Shown here: positions 17,912 through 26,302 of the stretch, one piece after another
Layout of the letters: the number at the start of each line of letters is the position of its first letter
Position numbering within the stretch: position 1 is the stretch's first letter
DNA from: JAKZVK01 sp965248255
GTDB taxonomy: Bacteria; Acidobacteriota; Terriglobia; Bryobacterales; UBA6623
Assembly: GCA_965248255.1 (NCBI GenBank)
Contig: CBDFIW010000002.1
Span: 434,001 to 498,000 of the forward strand
Length of the DNA stretch: 64,000 nt
Reading direction: 5' to 3'
Notes under the pieces: generated by a model
Seen by the model: the letters and a program-made list of their open reading frames with translations, nothing else
Databases searched by the model: none
What the model was told of the DNA's origin: nothing
Position numbers and translations under genes: made by a program

Positions 17912-18785
17912 GTGTAGTGCGTCAAGCAGATTGCACCTTATGCAGGGCGGCACGTCCGCGCTTGACTTTCTCGAGGATGTCGGAGGCGGTCGCGGTCCAG
18001 ATGAAGGGCGTGGGATGCCCGTTGTGCTGGGCGATGTAGTCGTCAATGGCGGCGACGAGCTCGTCCACGCTGCGAAACACGCCGCGGCGCAGGCGCTTGA
18101 CGGTGAGATCGCGAAAGAATCGCTCGACCATGTTCAGCCACGACGCCGAGGTCGGGGTGAAATGAATGTGGAAGCGCGGGTGACGATCGAGCCAACGCTT
18201 CACAGCGGCATGCTTGTGGGTGGCATAGTTGTCCACGATGAGATGAAGCTGTTTGTCCTTGGGAGTGCGGCGGTCAATTAAGCGCAGGAAGCGCAGCCAT
18301 TCCTGGTGGCTGTGTCGGGGCATGCACTCGGCGATCACGCTGCCGTCAAGGCTGTTGAGCGCCGCAAACAGGGTGGTCGTGCCGTTGCGCTTGTAATCGT
18401 GGGTCATCGTTTGGCCGCGTCCCTTTTTGAGCGGCAGGCCGGGCTGGGTGCGATCGAGGGCTTGGATTTGGGACTTCTCATCGAGCGAGAGAACCAGAGC
18501 ATGCTCAGGCGGATTGAGATAGAGTCCGACGATGTCGTCGAGTTTCTCGGCGAAACGCGGGTCATTGCTGAGCTTGAAGGTCTTGATGCGGTGGGGCTTG
18601 AGGCCATGGGCGCGCCAAATCCGTCCCACGGTGGAAGCGCTGACGCCGGCCGCGCGCGTAGCGGTCCAACTGCTTGCATTGCGCTGTGTTCAAAGTTACT
18701 GGTTGTGCTCTTCGCATCCCATGCCTCCTGTTAATAGAGACGATGGGAAGTCAATATAAGTTACATTATTTATGGTGCACTACAC
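17912..18785 (-). mobile_element. IS630-family element, internally deleted copy (874 bp)
   Basis: Its ends share the 9-bp inverted repeat GTGTAGTGC and lie between TA dinucleotides inside CTAG, the typical IS630 target. It is 290 bp shorter than the copy at 61249-62412 (1164 bp). The missing part lies exactly between two 8-bp CGCGGCCG repeats present in the full copy at 61380-61387 and 61670-61677. It therefore cannot make a full transposase but keeps both ends and could be moved in trans. Confidence 0.9.
17922..18717 (-). pseudogene. IS630 transposase with 290-bp frameshifting deletion
   Basis: The intact version at 61317-62402 encodes 361 residues. Here the N-terminal ~20 codons are followed by the deletion, which also shifts frame (290 is not a multiple of three), and the remaining 235 codons (17922-18629) are open. 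The DDE-type core is still readable: LVLSLDEKSQ, LIVDNYATHKH and SASWLNMVERFFRDL. Loss of the N-terminal helix-turn-helix region should abolish end recognition. Sequence is otherwise almost identical to the other copy. Confidence 0.9.
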
Positions 18786-18788
18786 TAG

Positions 18789-19616
18789 GGGGTGTTAACA
18801 CTAACGTAGGGTATCGAAACGTAGAGCCTCGACGATGAGGGCGAAGTGGAGGAAGGCGAGGAACATGACGTCGAACTTGTCGAAGCGGGAGAAGATGCGG
18901 CGGAATCCCTTGAGCCGTCGGAGGAGTCTCTCGATCTCGTTGCGGCGGCGATAGAGCGCTCGGTCGTATTCCCACGGCTCCAGGCGGGTGCGCCGGGGCG
19001 GCACGACGGGAATCCATCCGAAATCCAAAGCCAGTTGGCGTGTCTGATCGTCCTCATAGGCGCCGTCCATCAGCAGCGGCAGCGGCTCGGGCAGTGGCCC
19101 CAGACCACCGAGCAAGTTCGCGGCCCTGCTGGGCGTCGTGCGCTTGGCCGGGCGAGAGAGCGAAGGTTATCGCCGTTCGAGCATTTGCGGCAACCATATG
19201 AATCTTGGTGGTCCATCCGCCGCGGGATTTGCCGATCGCTTGCGGACCGTTTTTTTAACGCGCCCGTGCCGTCGGGATGAACCTTCACGATGGTCGAGTC
19301 CATTGACACGGCTTCGATTCGGATGCGGGCCAGCTGCTCGCGCTGCAGTTTCTCGAAGACGGCGTCGAGCACGCCGTTCTTCGACCAGCGGTTCATGCGG
19401 GTATAAATGGTGTGCCAGTTACCGAAGCGTTTAGGCAAGCCGCGCCATTTGCAGCCCTGCTCGGCGACATACAACATGGCGTTCAAAACCGTGAGGTTCG
19501 GCAGGCTCACATTGCCGCGCTGGCGGGGCAGGACCGGCTCGATGCGGCGGTATTGCTGCTCGGTGATCTCCATACCTCCGAGTATAGCAGTTTTTGCGAC
19601 TTAGTGTTAACACGCC
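18789..19616 (-). mobile_element. IS5-family element, copy 1 (828 bp)
   Basis: Terminal inverted repeats read GGGGTGTTAACACTAA at the left end and TTAGTGTTAACACGCC at the right; one base differs from copy 2 at the left end. It is bounded by CTAG on both sides. It has one extra A relative to copy 2 near 19115, which breaks the downstream transposase frame, so this copy is probably inactive. Confidence 0.88.
18801..19573 (-). pseudogene. IS5 transposase, two-frame gene with an additional 1-nt insertion
   Basis: The first frame (19070-19573) begins MEITEQQYRRIEPVLPRQRG and contains the DUF4096-type N-terminal domain and first catalytic Asp (SMDSTIVKVHPDGTGALKK). The second frame (visible at 18801-19115) carries the remaining DDE parts (LLMDGAYEDDQTRQLAL, RRNEIERLLRRLKGFRRI). 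An A7 run at the frame junction is shared with copy 2. Copy 1 has an extra A downstream (AGCAAGTT versus AGCAGTT on the plus strand), so the second frame is interrupted. Confidence 0.82.
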
Positions 19617-19982
19617 CTAGTTCAACATCTCGCGAACGAAGTCGTACCGCTCGATTGTGGCCGCCACGCCCAGCCGCTTCTTCCCGGCCAGCTTGTCGAG
19701 TCGCAAGACGCGGCCCCGGCAGCGCAGCCGGATGTGCCCGGTCTCGGAAAGCCCTTGCTGCAGCGTGACGAGAAACTCGATCGCGGCACCGCTCTCGATA
19801 TCTCCCCTCACCACAAAGTAAGCCCCCTTGGAGCTGAGGTTGCGGGTTCTGCCCTCCAGAGCGGCTTCGTCCCGGCTGGCTCGCACGATGTGCAGCGGCA
19901 GCGCCATGGGGAAACGCTGGGATCTGCGCCGTTCTCTGGTGTCCAAATCCACCGCTCGGTGTCCGCTAACAGTTTCTAGCAT
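19617..19982 (-). CDS. PilZ domain protein
   Basis: A 121-residue cytoplasmic protein consisting of one PilZ domain. PilZ domains commonly bind cyclic di-GMP through RxxxR and D/NxSxxG motifs; here RERRRSQRF (about 15-23) and RNLSSKGAYFVV supply both. I use the ATG at 19982 (MLETVSGHR) because the upstream part of the frame is not PilZ-like. Its TAG stop coincides with the CTAG where the IS5 element inserted. Possible role: c-di-GMP control of motility, pili or polysaccharide; the partner is unknown. Confidence 0.82.
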   Translation of the reverse strand: MLETVSGHRAVDLDTRERRRSQRFPMALPLHIVRASRDEAALEGRTRNLSSKGAYFVVRGDIESGAAIEFLVTLQQGLSETGHIRLRCRGRVLRLDKLAGKKRLGVAATIERYDFVREMLN

Positions 19983-20085
19983 GGCTGTCTGAAACAAAAA
20001 GGTAGCATATTGTTCCAAGCGGCGCACGGGCCGCACTCAAAGGCGGCCCGCGTTCGGCTCCCGTACGGTGGGGGAGAGGCCGTCC

Positions 20086-20109
20086 GAGCTCGTGTGCGGC
20101 CACGAGCTC
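20086..20109. other. Perfect 9-bp inverted repeat between divergent PilZ and purC genes
   Basis: GAGCTCGTG (20086-20094) and CACGAGCTC (20101-20109) are separated by 6 nt, about 95 bp upstream of purC and 100 bp upstream of the PilZ gene. It could be an operator or a transcript hairpin. No U-tract follows, so it is not an obvious terminator. Confidence 0.5.
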
Positions 20110-20203
20110 CTGCGTGCTACTATCGACGATTCGGCGGCTGCCGCCAACGCCCTTCTGTCTTCTAAATCCCCCTCTTATCCCCGAGAGAACAAAGCTCGAC
20201 CCC

Positions 20204-21103
20204 ATGCCTGTTACTTCAGCGACTCCCCTGCTTGAAACCAACATTCCTGACTGTGAACGGATCGCCACGGGAAAGGTGCGCGACATCTACCGTGTCGGTG
20301 AACAACTGCTGTTTGTTGCCACAGACCGCATCTCCGCCTTCGACGTGGTCCTGCCGAACGGCATCCCTCACAAGGGCGAAGTGCTGACACAATTGTCGAT
20401 CTACTGGTTCGACTTTCTCAAAGAGGTCGTCCCAACTCACTTTATCAGCGCCAACGTGGATGAGTACCCCGATCCTCTGCCGAAGTATCGCGACCAACTC
20501 GCAGGGCGTTCGATGCTGGTCGAGAAGCTGGACATGGTCCCGATCGAATGCGTCGCCCGCGGCTATATCTCGGGCTCCGGCTGGAAGGAGTATCAGGAGA
20601 CCGGGATGGTGTGCGGCGTCGAGTTACCCGATGGGCTGCGCATGAACGGCCTGCTGGCGGAGCCTATCTTCACCCCGGCTACCAAAGCTCTATCCGGCCA
20701 CGACGAGAACATCACCTTTGAGCAGGCGGCCGAAACGATTGGGCAGGAACTATGCGAGAAGCTCCGCGCTGCGACGCTCGACATCTTCTCACGCGCCGGC
20801 CAGCACGCACTCGCGGTCGGCCTACTACTCGCCGATACCAAGTTCGAGTTCGGCCGGAGAAACGGCGAGATCGTTTTGGCCGACGAGGTGCTTACGCCCG
20901 ACTCCTCCCGCTACTGGCCGCTTGATCTCTACCAAGCGGGGCGGCCACAACCCTCTTTCGACAAGCAGTTCGTCCGCGACTACCTGGAATCCCTTGGCTG
21001 GCACAAGACGCCTCCGGCGCCCGAGCTGCCCCCGGAGATCGCCGCGAAGACCTCTGAAAAATACCTCGAAGCCTACTACATGCTGACCGACAAAGACTTG
21101 TAG
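20204..21103 (+). CDS. purC: Phosphoribosylaminoimidazole-succinocarboxamide synthase
   Basis: SAICAR synthase joins CAIR and aspartate using ATP in purine synthesis. The 299-residue sequence shows GKVRDIYRVGEQLLFVATDR (N-terminal ATP-binding lobe), SAFDVVLPNGIPHKGEVLTQ, VDMVPIECVARGYISGSGWKEY (as LDMVPIECVARGYISGSG) and the LADTKFEFGR motif with DEVLTPDSSRYWP. The long form of about 300 residues resembles the yeast/ADE1-like subgroup. The ATG at 20204 (MPVTSATPLLETNIP) is favoured over one 30 codons upstream. It stands alone. Confidence 0.95.
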   Translation: MPVTSATPLLETNIPDCERIATGKVRDIYRVGEQLLFVATDRISAFDVVLPNGIPHKGEVLTQLSIYWFDFLKEVVPTHFISANVDEYPDPLPKYRDQLAGRSMLVEKLDMVPIECVARGYISGSGWKEYQETGMVCGVELPDGLRMNGLLAEPIFTPATKALSGHDENITFEQAAETIGQELCEKLRAATLDIFSRAGQHALAVGLLLADTKFEFGRRNGEIVLADEVLTPDSSRYWPLDLYQAGRPQPSFDKQFVRDYLESLGWHKTPPAPELPPEIAAKTSEKYLEAYYMLTDKDL

Positions 21104-21146
21104 CGGCGGTCAGGCGACCAGTTTCGCTCCACTCAAGTCGGGAGCT

Positions 21147-21365
21147 TCATGCCAGCGCAAGCGTTTCGTCGCGGACGAGGTGCAGCCGGACTCCCTCAGG
21201 CCCGGGCCGGTCGAAATAGAACGCGGCGACGGCTTCCCGGACATTCGCTCGCAGCTCATCCCACGAGTCGCCCTGGGTGAAGATGTTCTCCGTCAAGCAC
21301 TCCGCACAGAAGCCCTCGTCCGCTTCTTGCACCACCTCGAAAACCAACTCTGTCACGCTTCTCAT
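21147..21365 (-). CDS. HicB-like (DUF1902-type) protein, orphan
   Basis: A 72-residue protein with the beta-rich HicB/DUF1902-like fold signature: ELVFEVVQEADEGFCAECLT, IFTQGDSWDELRANVREAVA and FYFDRPGPEGVRLHLVRDE. HicB proteins are usually antitoxins paired with HicA, a small dsRBD-like RNase; no HicA-like frame is found on either side. It may be a solitary regulator or a relic. Two 20-bp tandem repeats immediately upstream (21382-21421) could be its operator. Confidence 0.72.
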   Translation of the reverse strand: MRSVTELVFEVVQEADEGFCAECLTENIFTQGDSWDELRANVREAVAAFYFDRPGPEGVRLHLVRDETLALA

Positions 21366-21381
21366 CTAACCTCATCGACAC

Positions 21382-21421
21382 CGTGATCTGCAATAGAACA
21401 TCGTGACCTGCAATAGCACAT
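21382..21421. repeat. Two 20-bp tandem repeats upstream of the hicB-like gene
   Basis: CGTGATCTGCAATAGAACAT (21382-21401) and CGTGACCTGCAATAGCACAT (21402-21421) are head-to-tail and differ at two positions. They lie 17-56 bp upstream of the hicB-like ATG on its promoter side. Tandem sites at one DNA-turn multiples are typical of cooperative repressors; this role is inferred. Confidence 0.75.
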
Positions 21422-21585
21422 GAAGGGGGTCAATCACCGGAGTCGTTTCGATTCAACGCTGTGCCCGACACACTTCCACCCAGCCTTGTTATATACTTCC
21501 CCTCAGAGACTCACGCCCCGGGCGACGCCCTCCCGCTAGCGCCGCGCTTGATGCACCCCGCTCAACCCTCGGGAAGGTGATCCAG

Positions 21586-22143
21586 ATGAACTGGCTTGAC
21601 GTTGTCCTTGCTCTCATCCTGTCGTTGTCATTCATCGCGGCTGCCTGGAACGGGTTCAGCCGCGAGGTAGTTCGCCTGCTCGCTCTGGTTGGCGGCATCG
21701 TGGCCGGCATGTGGTGGTACGAGGATCTCGCGGTCCATCTACGGCCTCATACGGGGAACAACGAACTAGCCTCTTTTGCGGCCTTCCTTTCGATCGTCGT
21801 CGGGTCGCTTTTGGCCGGCGCGATCGTAGCCCGCGTGCTCGGCAAGATCCTGCGCTGGACAGGGCTGCGCTGGTTCGATCGCCTCTTGGGCGCGGCTTTC
21901 GGATTGGTCCGTGGCCTCCTTATGGCGACGGCAGTCGTCATGGCCGTGGTAGCCTTTCAACCGACCGCGGGTTCGGCGGACGTGATCGCCGAGTCGCGCC
22001 TGGCGCCCTGGGTATTGCATGGTGCGTCGGCCGCTACGTCGATGGCGCCCTACGATCTGCGCACACGGTTTGACGAGGGCTTCGAGCGCGTCCGCGCGGC
22101 CTGGACCAACGCGCGGCCCCCAGAGCTGATCAAGAGGAACTAG
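21586..22143 (+). CDS. CvpA family membrane protein
   Basis: The 185-residue protein has four predicted transmembrane segments, at about residues 4-24, 27-44, 65-85 and 100-122, matching CvpA/colicin V production family architecture, including the family-start pattern MNWLDVVLALILSLSFIAAA and GFSREVVRLLALVGGIVAG. CvpA homologues affect envelope stress tolerance; their biochemical role is unclear. The start at 21586 follows GGAAGGTG at normal spacing. The cytoplasmic tail has no recognised domain. Confidence 0.85.
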   Translation: MNWLDVVLALILSLSFIAAAWNGFSREVVRLLALVGGIVAGMWWYEDLAVHLRPHTGNNELASFAAFLSIVVGSLLAGAIVARVLGKILRWTGLRWFDRLLGAAFGLVRGLLMATAVVMAVVAFQPTAGSADVIAESRLAPWVLHGASAATSMAPYDLRTRFDEGFERVRAAWTNARPPELIKRN

Positions 22144-22204
22144 TGCTGGATCATAGGGGCAAACGGCCGTCGCCGCCCCTGCAGCTCCAGCCATAGGAGC
22201 CCGC

Positions 22205-23131
22205 ATGCGAACCATACGAGCGGCGGTCGTGCAGGCCGCCTCGGCGGTATTCGACTGTAAGGCCAGCCTCGACAGAGCGTGCGAACTCACCGCACAGGCC
22301 GCGGCACAAGGGGCTCAGGTCGCCCTCTTCCCCGAGGCGTTCATCGGCGGCTACCCCAAGGGCCTCGACTTTGGCGCCCGTGTCGGTTCCCGCCGCTCCG
22401 AGGGACGCGAAGACTTCCGCCGCTACTGGGAGAGCGCCGTCGAGGTCCCCGGACAGGAAACCGACCGGCTGGCCGCGGCGGCACGGAAGAATAAGCTGAC
22501 GCTCGTTATCGGCGTCATCGAGCGCGACGGCGGCACGCTCTACTGCACGGTGCTGTTCTTTGATGCGGAGCGGGGCCTGCTCGGCAAGCATCGCAAGCTC
22601 ATGCCAACAGCGGCCGAGCGCCTGGTGTGGGGCTTCGGGGACGGTTCGACGATGCCGGTGGTCGAGACATCGGTGGGAAAGGTCGGTGCGGTGATCTGTT
22701 GGGAGAACTACATGCCCCTGCTCCGCACCTACATGTATTCAAAAGGAACGCAGATCTACTGTGCTCCTACCGCCGACGATCGCGAAACCTGGCTGCCGAC
22801 GATGCGCCACGTCGCGCTCGAGGGGCGCTGCTTTGTACTGTCGGCCTGCCAATACCTGACGCGAGCCGATTGCCCCGAAGACTACTCGGCGGTCCAGGGC
22901 GACGAGCCCGAAACCGTGCTCATGCGGGGAGGCAGTTGCGTGATCAACCCCCTCGGCAAGGTCCTCGCCGGGCCGTACTTCGAAGGCGAAACGATCTTGA
23001 CCGCCGACCTCGACCTCAACGACATCCCTCGCGGGAAATACGACTTCGACGTGACAGGCCATTACGCCCGTCCTGACGTTTTCCGCCTCCATGTCAACGA
23101 GCACCGCCAGCAGCCGATCGTAGGGAGTTAG
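22205..23131 (+). CDS. Carbon-nitrogen hydrolase, nitrilase type
   Basis: Nitrilases hydrolyse nitriles to carboxylic acid and ammonia. The catalytic Glu-Lys-Cys triad is visible: Glu44 (LFPEAFIGGYPKG), Lys131 (GLLGKHRKLMPT) and Cys165 (GAVICWENYMPLLRTYMYS). The CWENYMP context and 308-residue length match true nitrilases (EC 3.5.5.1-like) rather than amidases or NAD synthetase domains. Substrate cannot be predicted. The start at 22205 follows an AGGAG. It follows the CvpA gene by 61 nt with no obvious functional link. Confidence 0.88.
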   Translation: MRTIRAAVVQAASAVFDCKASLDRACELTAQAAAQGAQVALFPEAFIGGYPKGLDFGARVGSRRSEGREDFRRYWESAVEVPGQETDRLAAAARKNKLTLVIGVIERDGGTLYCTVLFFDAERGLLGKHRKLMPTAAERLVWGFGDGSTMPVVETSVGKVGAVICWENYMPLLRTYMYSKGTQIYCAPTADDRETWLPTMRHVALEGRCFVLSACQYLTRADCPEDYSAVQGDEPETVLMRGGSCVINPLGKVLAGPYFEGETILTADLDLNDIPRGKYDFDVTGHYARPDVFRLHVNEHRQQPIVGS

Positions 23132-23249
23132 GCAACGGGGGCAGCTTCAGACCTCCACGACAGGAGGCGCTGAGCCCCAAAACGTCAGTGAGGGGCTCGA
23201 TTCCCGCGACCCGTTACCGACACTTCAGGGCGACGGGTCGGTCTTTGCT

Positions 23250-24784
23250 ATGCTGGGCCCGTTTCGGCAAACGATGAATCACCGCCGTCCGCAAGTCTTC
23301 TGCTCGTTTGTCGTAGCGCTTTTGTTGCAGGCCCCGGCAGCCTTCGGTCAGCCGTCCGTTCCCGGCCCCAATGTCATCCTCATCCTGACCGACAATCACG
23401 GCGCATGGACTCTGGGCTGCTATGGCAACCGCGACATCCGTACGCCGAACATCGCGATCGGCTTGCTTCGGAAGGCGTCTTGTTCGAGCGAGCGTTTGCC
23501 AACAACCCGGTCTGCTCGCCGACGCGCGCCAGCCTGCTTACAGGCCTGATGCCCTCCCAGCACGGCGTTCACCGCTATCTCGGAGGGGGCGGCGCGCAGA
23601 TCGGCCCCCAGGCCTACAACACGCTCGAGGAATTCGCAACGCTGCCGAGCATCTTGACCCAGGCAGGCTACGTCGCTGGGCTCAGCGGCAAATGGCATCT
23701 CGGAGACAACTTGCACCCTCAAGAGGGCTTTACGTCCTGGGTGACCAAACCGCACGGACACAGTCAGGGGTTCTACGACCAGCAGATCATCGAGAACGAG
23801 AAGCTCCGCACCGAACCAGGCTATCTGACGGACTTCTGGACCGATCATGGCATCCGCTTCATCGAGCAAAACAAGGACAGGCCGTTCTTCCTGTTCCTTG
23901 CCTACAACGGGCCTTACGGGTTGGGCAACGCGATGCGCGAGCCGATCCGCAATGGGCACGGTCGCAGCTACGGCCGGCACCCCTTGCCCTCGATGCCGCG
24001 CGACGCACCCCACCTGTGGAACTTCAACTACGGTGACTGGCTTCGAGACATGCAGGTACGCCGAAAGTACGCTGCCGAGGTGAGCGGCATCGACGACAGC
24101 GTAGGCCGCATCTTGACGACCCTGCGGCGGCTGCGGCTCGACGACAAGACGTTGATCATCTTCATGGCCGACCAAGGTCTCGCCGGCGGACACAGCGGCT
24201 TTTGGGGCATGGGCGACCACACGCGCCCGCTGACGGCATTCGACTGGACCACCTGGATCCCGATGATCTTTCGCCACAAGGGAGCGATCCCCCCAGGGCG
24301 GACGAGCGAATCTCTTGTCAGTAACTACGACGTGCTGCCGAGTCTGCTCCACTATCTTGGCCTGGCGGGCGAGCTTCCGAGCCGGCCCCCTTTGCCAGGC
24401 TGAAGCTTCACGCCCATCTTGCGGGGGCAAGAGGCCGAATGAGACGACGCTGTCTTCTTCGAGTTTGAGAACGTACGCTCGATCCGCACTGACAAGTGGA
24501 AATACATTGAGAGGATCTATCAACAGCCCAACGAACTCTATCACCTCGAGTCGGATCCCGGTGAGCGAATGAACGTATACGGCCGTCCCCCATTCCTATC
24601 GATCCAGAACCGGCTAGCCAAGCGCCTGGACGTCTTCTTCAGCCGTTATGTGAACCCGAAGTGGGACCTGTGGAAGGAAGGCCGCTCGAAAACCGACCTC
24701 ATCACAGCCGAGTTCTTTGGAATCGAAAACCCCTACCGTCCCTCGCGTTACCAGCCGGGCCCTGGCGAAGGCAAGCCGCAGTAA
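23250..24784 (+). pseudogene. Secreted sulfatase, decayed
   Basis: A formylglycine-type sulfatase of about 510 codons can be read with three lesions. The 5' frame gives a signal peptide and PNVILILTDNHG metal-binding start. A 2-nt insertion near 23452 shifts into the frame holding the CSPTRASLLTG active-site motif (Cys for formylglycine) and SGKWHLGDNL. In-frame TGA codons then occur at 24401-24403 (expected Arg in LPGRSF) and 24440-24442 (expected Trp), before the usual C-terminal part (TDKWKYIERIY, LYHLESDPGE). Three independent lesions suggest a dead gene, although assembly errors could mimic the frameshift. Confidence 0.88.
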
Positions 24785-24882
24785 TCCCCTGGCTGGTTGC
24801 GACGGAGGGCGCAGCTAGCTAGCCGTCTGATGCAGGCGTCATCTGAACAAGGTGTCAAGTCTTGAAGAAGTGTCGGCGCGGG

Positions 24883-25019
24883 ATGTGGCGTAAGGCTCCA
24901 GCCTTGCCGAGTCTCGATTCTTCGAGACTCAGGACGGCAAACGACCGAGCAGTCGCTGTTGGCCGCGGACCTGAGAACCGAGAAATCGGCTCTCAGCAAG
25001 CCAAGAGGCTTACGCCACA
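24883..25019. repeat. Multi-hairpin element bounded by 12-bp inverted repeats
   Basis: ATGTGGCGTAAG (24883-24894) and CTTACGCCACAT (25008-25019) are exact inverse complements and enclose three further inverted repeats: AAGGCT/AGCCTT, GAGTCTCGA with TCGAGACTC (perfect 9-bp stem), and TGAGAACCGA with TCGGCTCTCA around a GAAA loop. The whole resembles a cruciform or multi-branched RNA/DNA element between the decayed sulfatase and the next, convergent gene. No second copy was noticed in this window. Confidence 0.7.
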
Positions 25020-25056
25020 TGAGCTCCGACTTGTCGGTTTGAGGTCGTAGACCTCA

Positions 25057-26130
25057 CTACGGGCTCGTTGGGCCTTCTTCCTCGGGCAGGGGCGGCAGGT
25101 CGTCGATCTCATCAAACGAGATCACGGCGTCGGCGCTGAACTTGCGGTACAGGCGAAACTCCACTTCGTTGCGGGCGAGCAGCTTCCCCTGTCTCATGCG
25201 GACGCGGGCCTTGAGCGGCAACAGGTACTGGCTACCATTAATCTCGGCGTAATCGTAGTCGAGGCGGGTTTGCGCGGATCGGATCGGGAAGTCGCGCGGG
25301 ATGTCCTCCGCCTCCTCGTAGACGCGCAGTACACGCTCGGTCTCTTTGTCGATGTAGACCAATCCTTTATAAGCGGTGATGATCTTGCCGGTGTGCTCGA
25401 CGCTCAGCGTCCATCGGGAGCGGTGCCGAGGGACACGGAACTGAAACACGTAAACGGCGCGACCCCGCAACAGCGAATGGCGCGCCCACCGAAAATCGGC
25501 GGCCGTCTTCGAGTCGAACAACTGGGCCAGCATGCTGCCGAACTCTCCCGTGCTGGCGGCGCCGCCCAGGTCGAGGATGCCGGCGTTGGTGATACGGTTG
25601 TTGACGCTGATGACCTCGTAATTCTCGTGCTTGTCGAAATAGCTGACGCGGGTCTTGATCTCATCCTGCTTGAGCCAATCCATCTCAAGGCCGCTCGGAT
25701 CGACGTAGCGCCGGGTGACCTGCAAACAGATGAAGTCCGGCAAGCCCGACGTATAGGCCAGAGCGCTGGCCCGAGCCTCAGCGAGAATACGCTCCTGTTC
25801 TTCGGGTGACGGCGGAGGCGGCTGCTCGGGCTCCTGCGGTTGGGCGTCGAACACCTTGGCTTCGGGCCGGCCCTGTGTTGTCGCCTTCAGCTCATGCAGA
25901 ACGTTCAGCGTCCGCGGCCCAATTCCTTGTCCTTGGAAGTCTTCGATCAAGGGATCGGTCAGCGCAAAACCGAGTTGCTGCGTCTTTAAGAACTTCGCGA
26001 TTTCCTTATCCGGAATGTGCTGCCCAATCGAGGACTGGAGCAGGTCCTTCAACTGGCGATACGTGAGCGTACTCTGCGCCCACGCAAGCGTGGCGAGCAC
26101 AAGCGTCCCGGCAAGAAGACCCCGCCGCAT
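25057..26130 (-). CDS. Secreted protein of unknown function (acidobacterial type)
   Basis: The 357-residue product has a signal peptide (MRRGLLAGTLVLATLAWAQS), an N-terminal segment (about 20-90) that may form a small helical domain (LTYRQLKDLLQSSIGQHIPD), a Pro-rich linker (about 100-115), and a C-terminal domain from about 120 to 345 rich in beta strands (SGLPDFICLQVTRRYVDPSG; RWTLSVEHTGKIITAYKGLV; RMRQGKLLARNEVEFRLYRK). The DFICLQVTRRY motif is familiar from many large acidobacterial secreted protein families, but I know no function. Confidence 0.82.
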   Translation of the reverse strand: MRRGLLAGTLVLATLAWAQSTLTYRQLKDLLQSSIGQHIPDKEIAKFLKTQQLGFALTDPLIEDFQGQGIGPRTLNVLHELKATTQGRPEAKVFDAQPQEPEQPPPPSPEEQERILAEARASALAYTSGLPDFICLQVTRRYVDPSGLEMDWLKQDEIKTRVSYFDKHENYEVISVNNRITNAGILDLGGAASTGEFGSMLAQLFDSKTAADFRWARHSLLRGRAVYVFQFRVPRHRSRWTLSVEHTGKIITAYKGLVYIDKETERVLRVYEEAEDIPRDFPIRSAQTRLDYDYAEINGSQYLLPLKARVRMRQGKLLARNEVEFRLYRKFSADAVISFDEIDDLPPLPEEEGPTSP

Positions 26131-26302
26131 GCCTCTATTCTAGCGGACGGGCTCAAGATTCCCTGTCGTGGAACGCGAGGCGGAGTTATGCTGATACGAG
26201 ACGGAATGGTGGGGCGCCGCGTGTGCACCCCTCAATAGCTTGTTGCCCAGCCGTCGATCTCCGCCACAGGCGGGCCGGCGTGTACAGTTCTCGGGAGACG
26301 AT

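Larger units (their letters stand above)
17909..19620. mobile_element. Tandem IS630 (deleted) + IS5 insertion, copy 1
   Basis: Two different insertion sequences abut with CTAG at each junction: 17909-17912, 18785-18788 and 19617-19620. The left element (IS630 family, 17912-18785) is an internally deleted copy of that at 61249-62412. The right element (IS5 family, 18789-19616) matches that at 62416-63242. The IS630 element is inverted relative to the IS5 element compared with the second tandem. The right junction CTAG contains the TAG stop of the PilZ gene, so that gene was not damaged. Confidence 0.9.

Noticed and set aside
17647..17925. 92-residue minus-strand open frame upstream of the 2Fe-2S subunit
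   Set aside because: Runs into the coding start of the Tat-signal gene, lacks homology and has no plausible ribosome site.
24401..24442. Recoding of TGA as Trp or selenocysteine to explain TGA codons in the sulfatase and peroxidase
   Set aside because: TGA is used as a normal stop in other genes here (rplD, rplP and the transposase at 61317), both genes have additional frameshifts, and no SECIS-like context was evident.
23420..24544. 374-residue minus-strand open frame opposite the sulfatase
   Set aside because: The plus-strand translation is clearly sulfatase despite its lesions; the minus frame has no recognisable motif.
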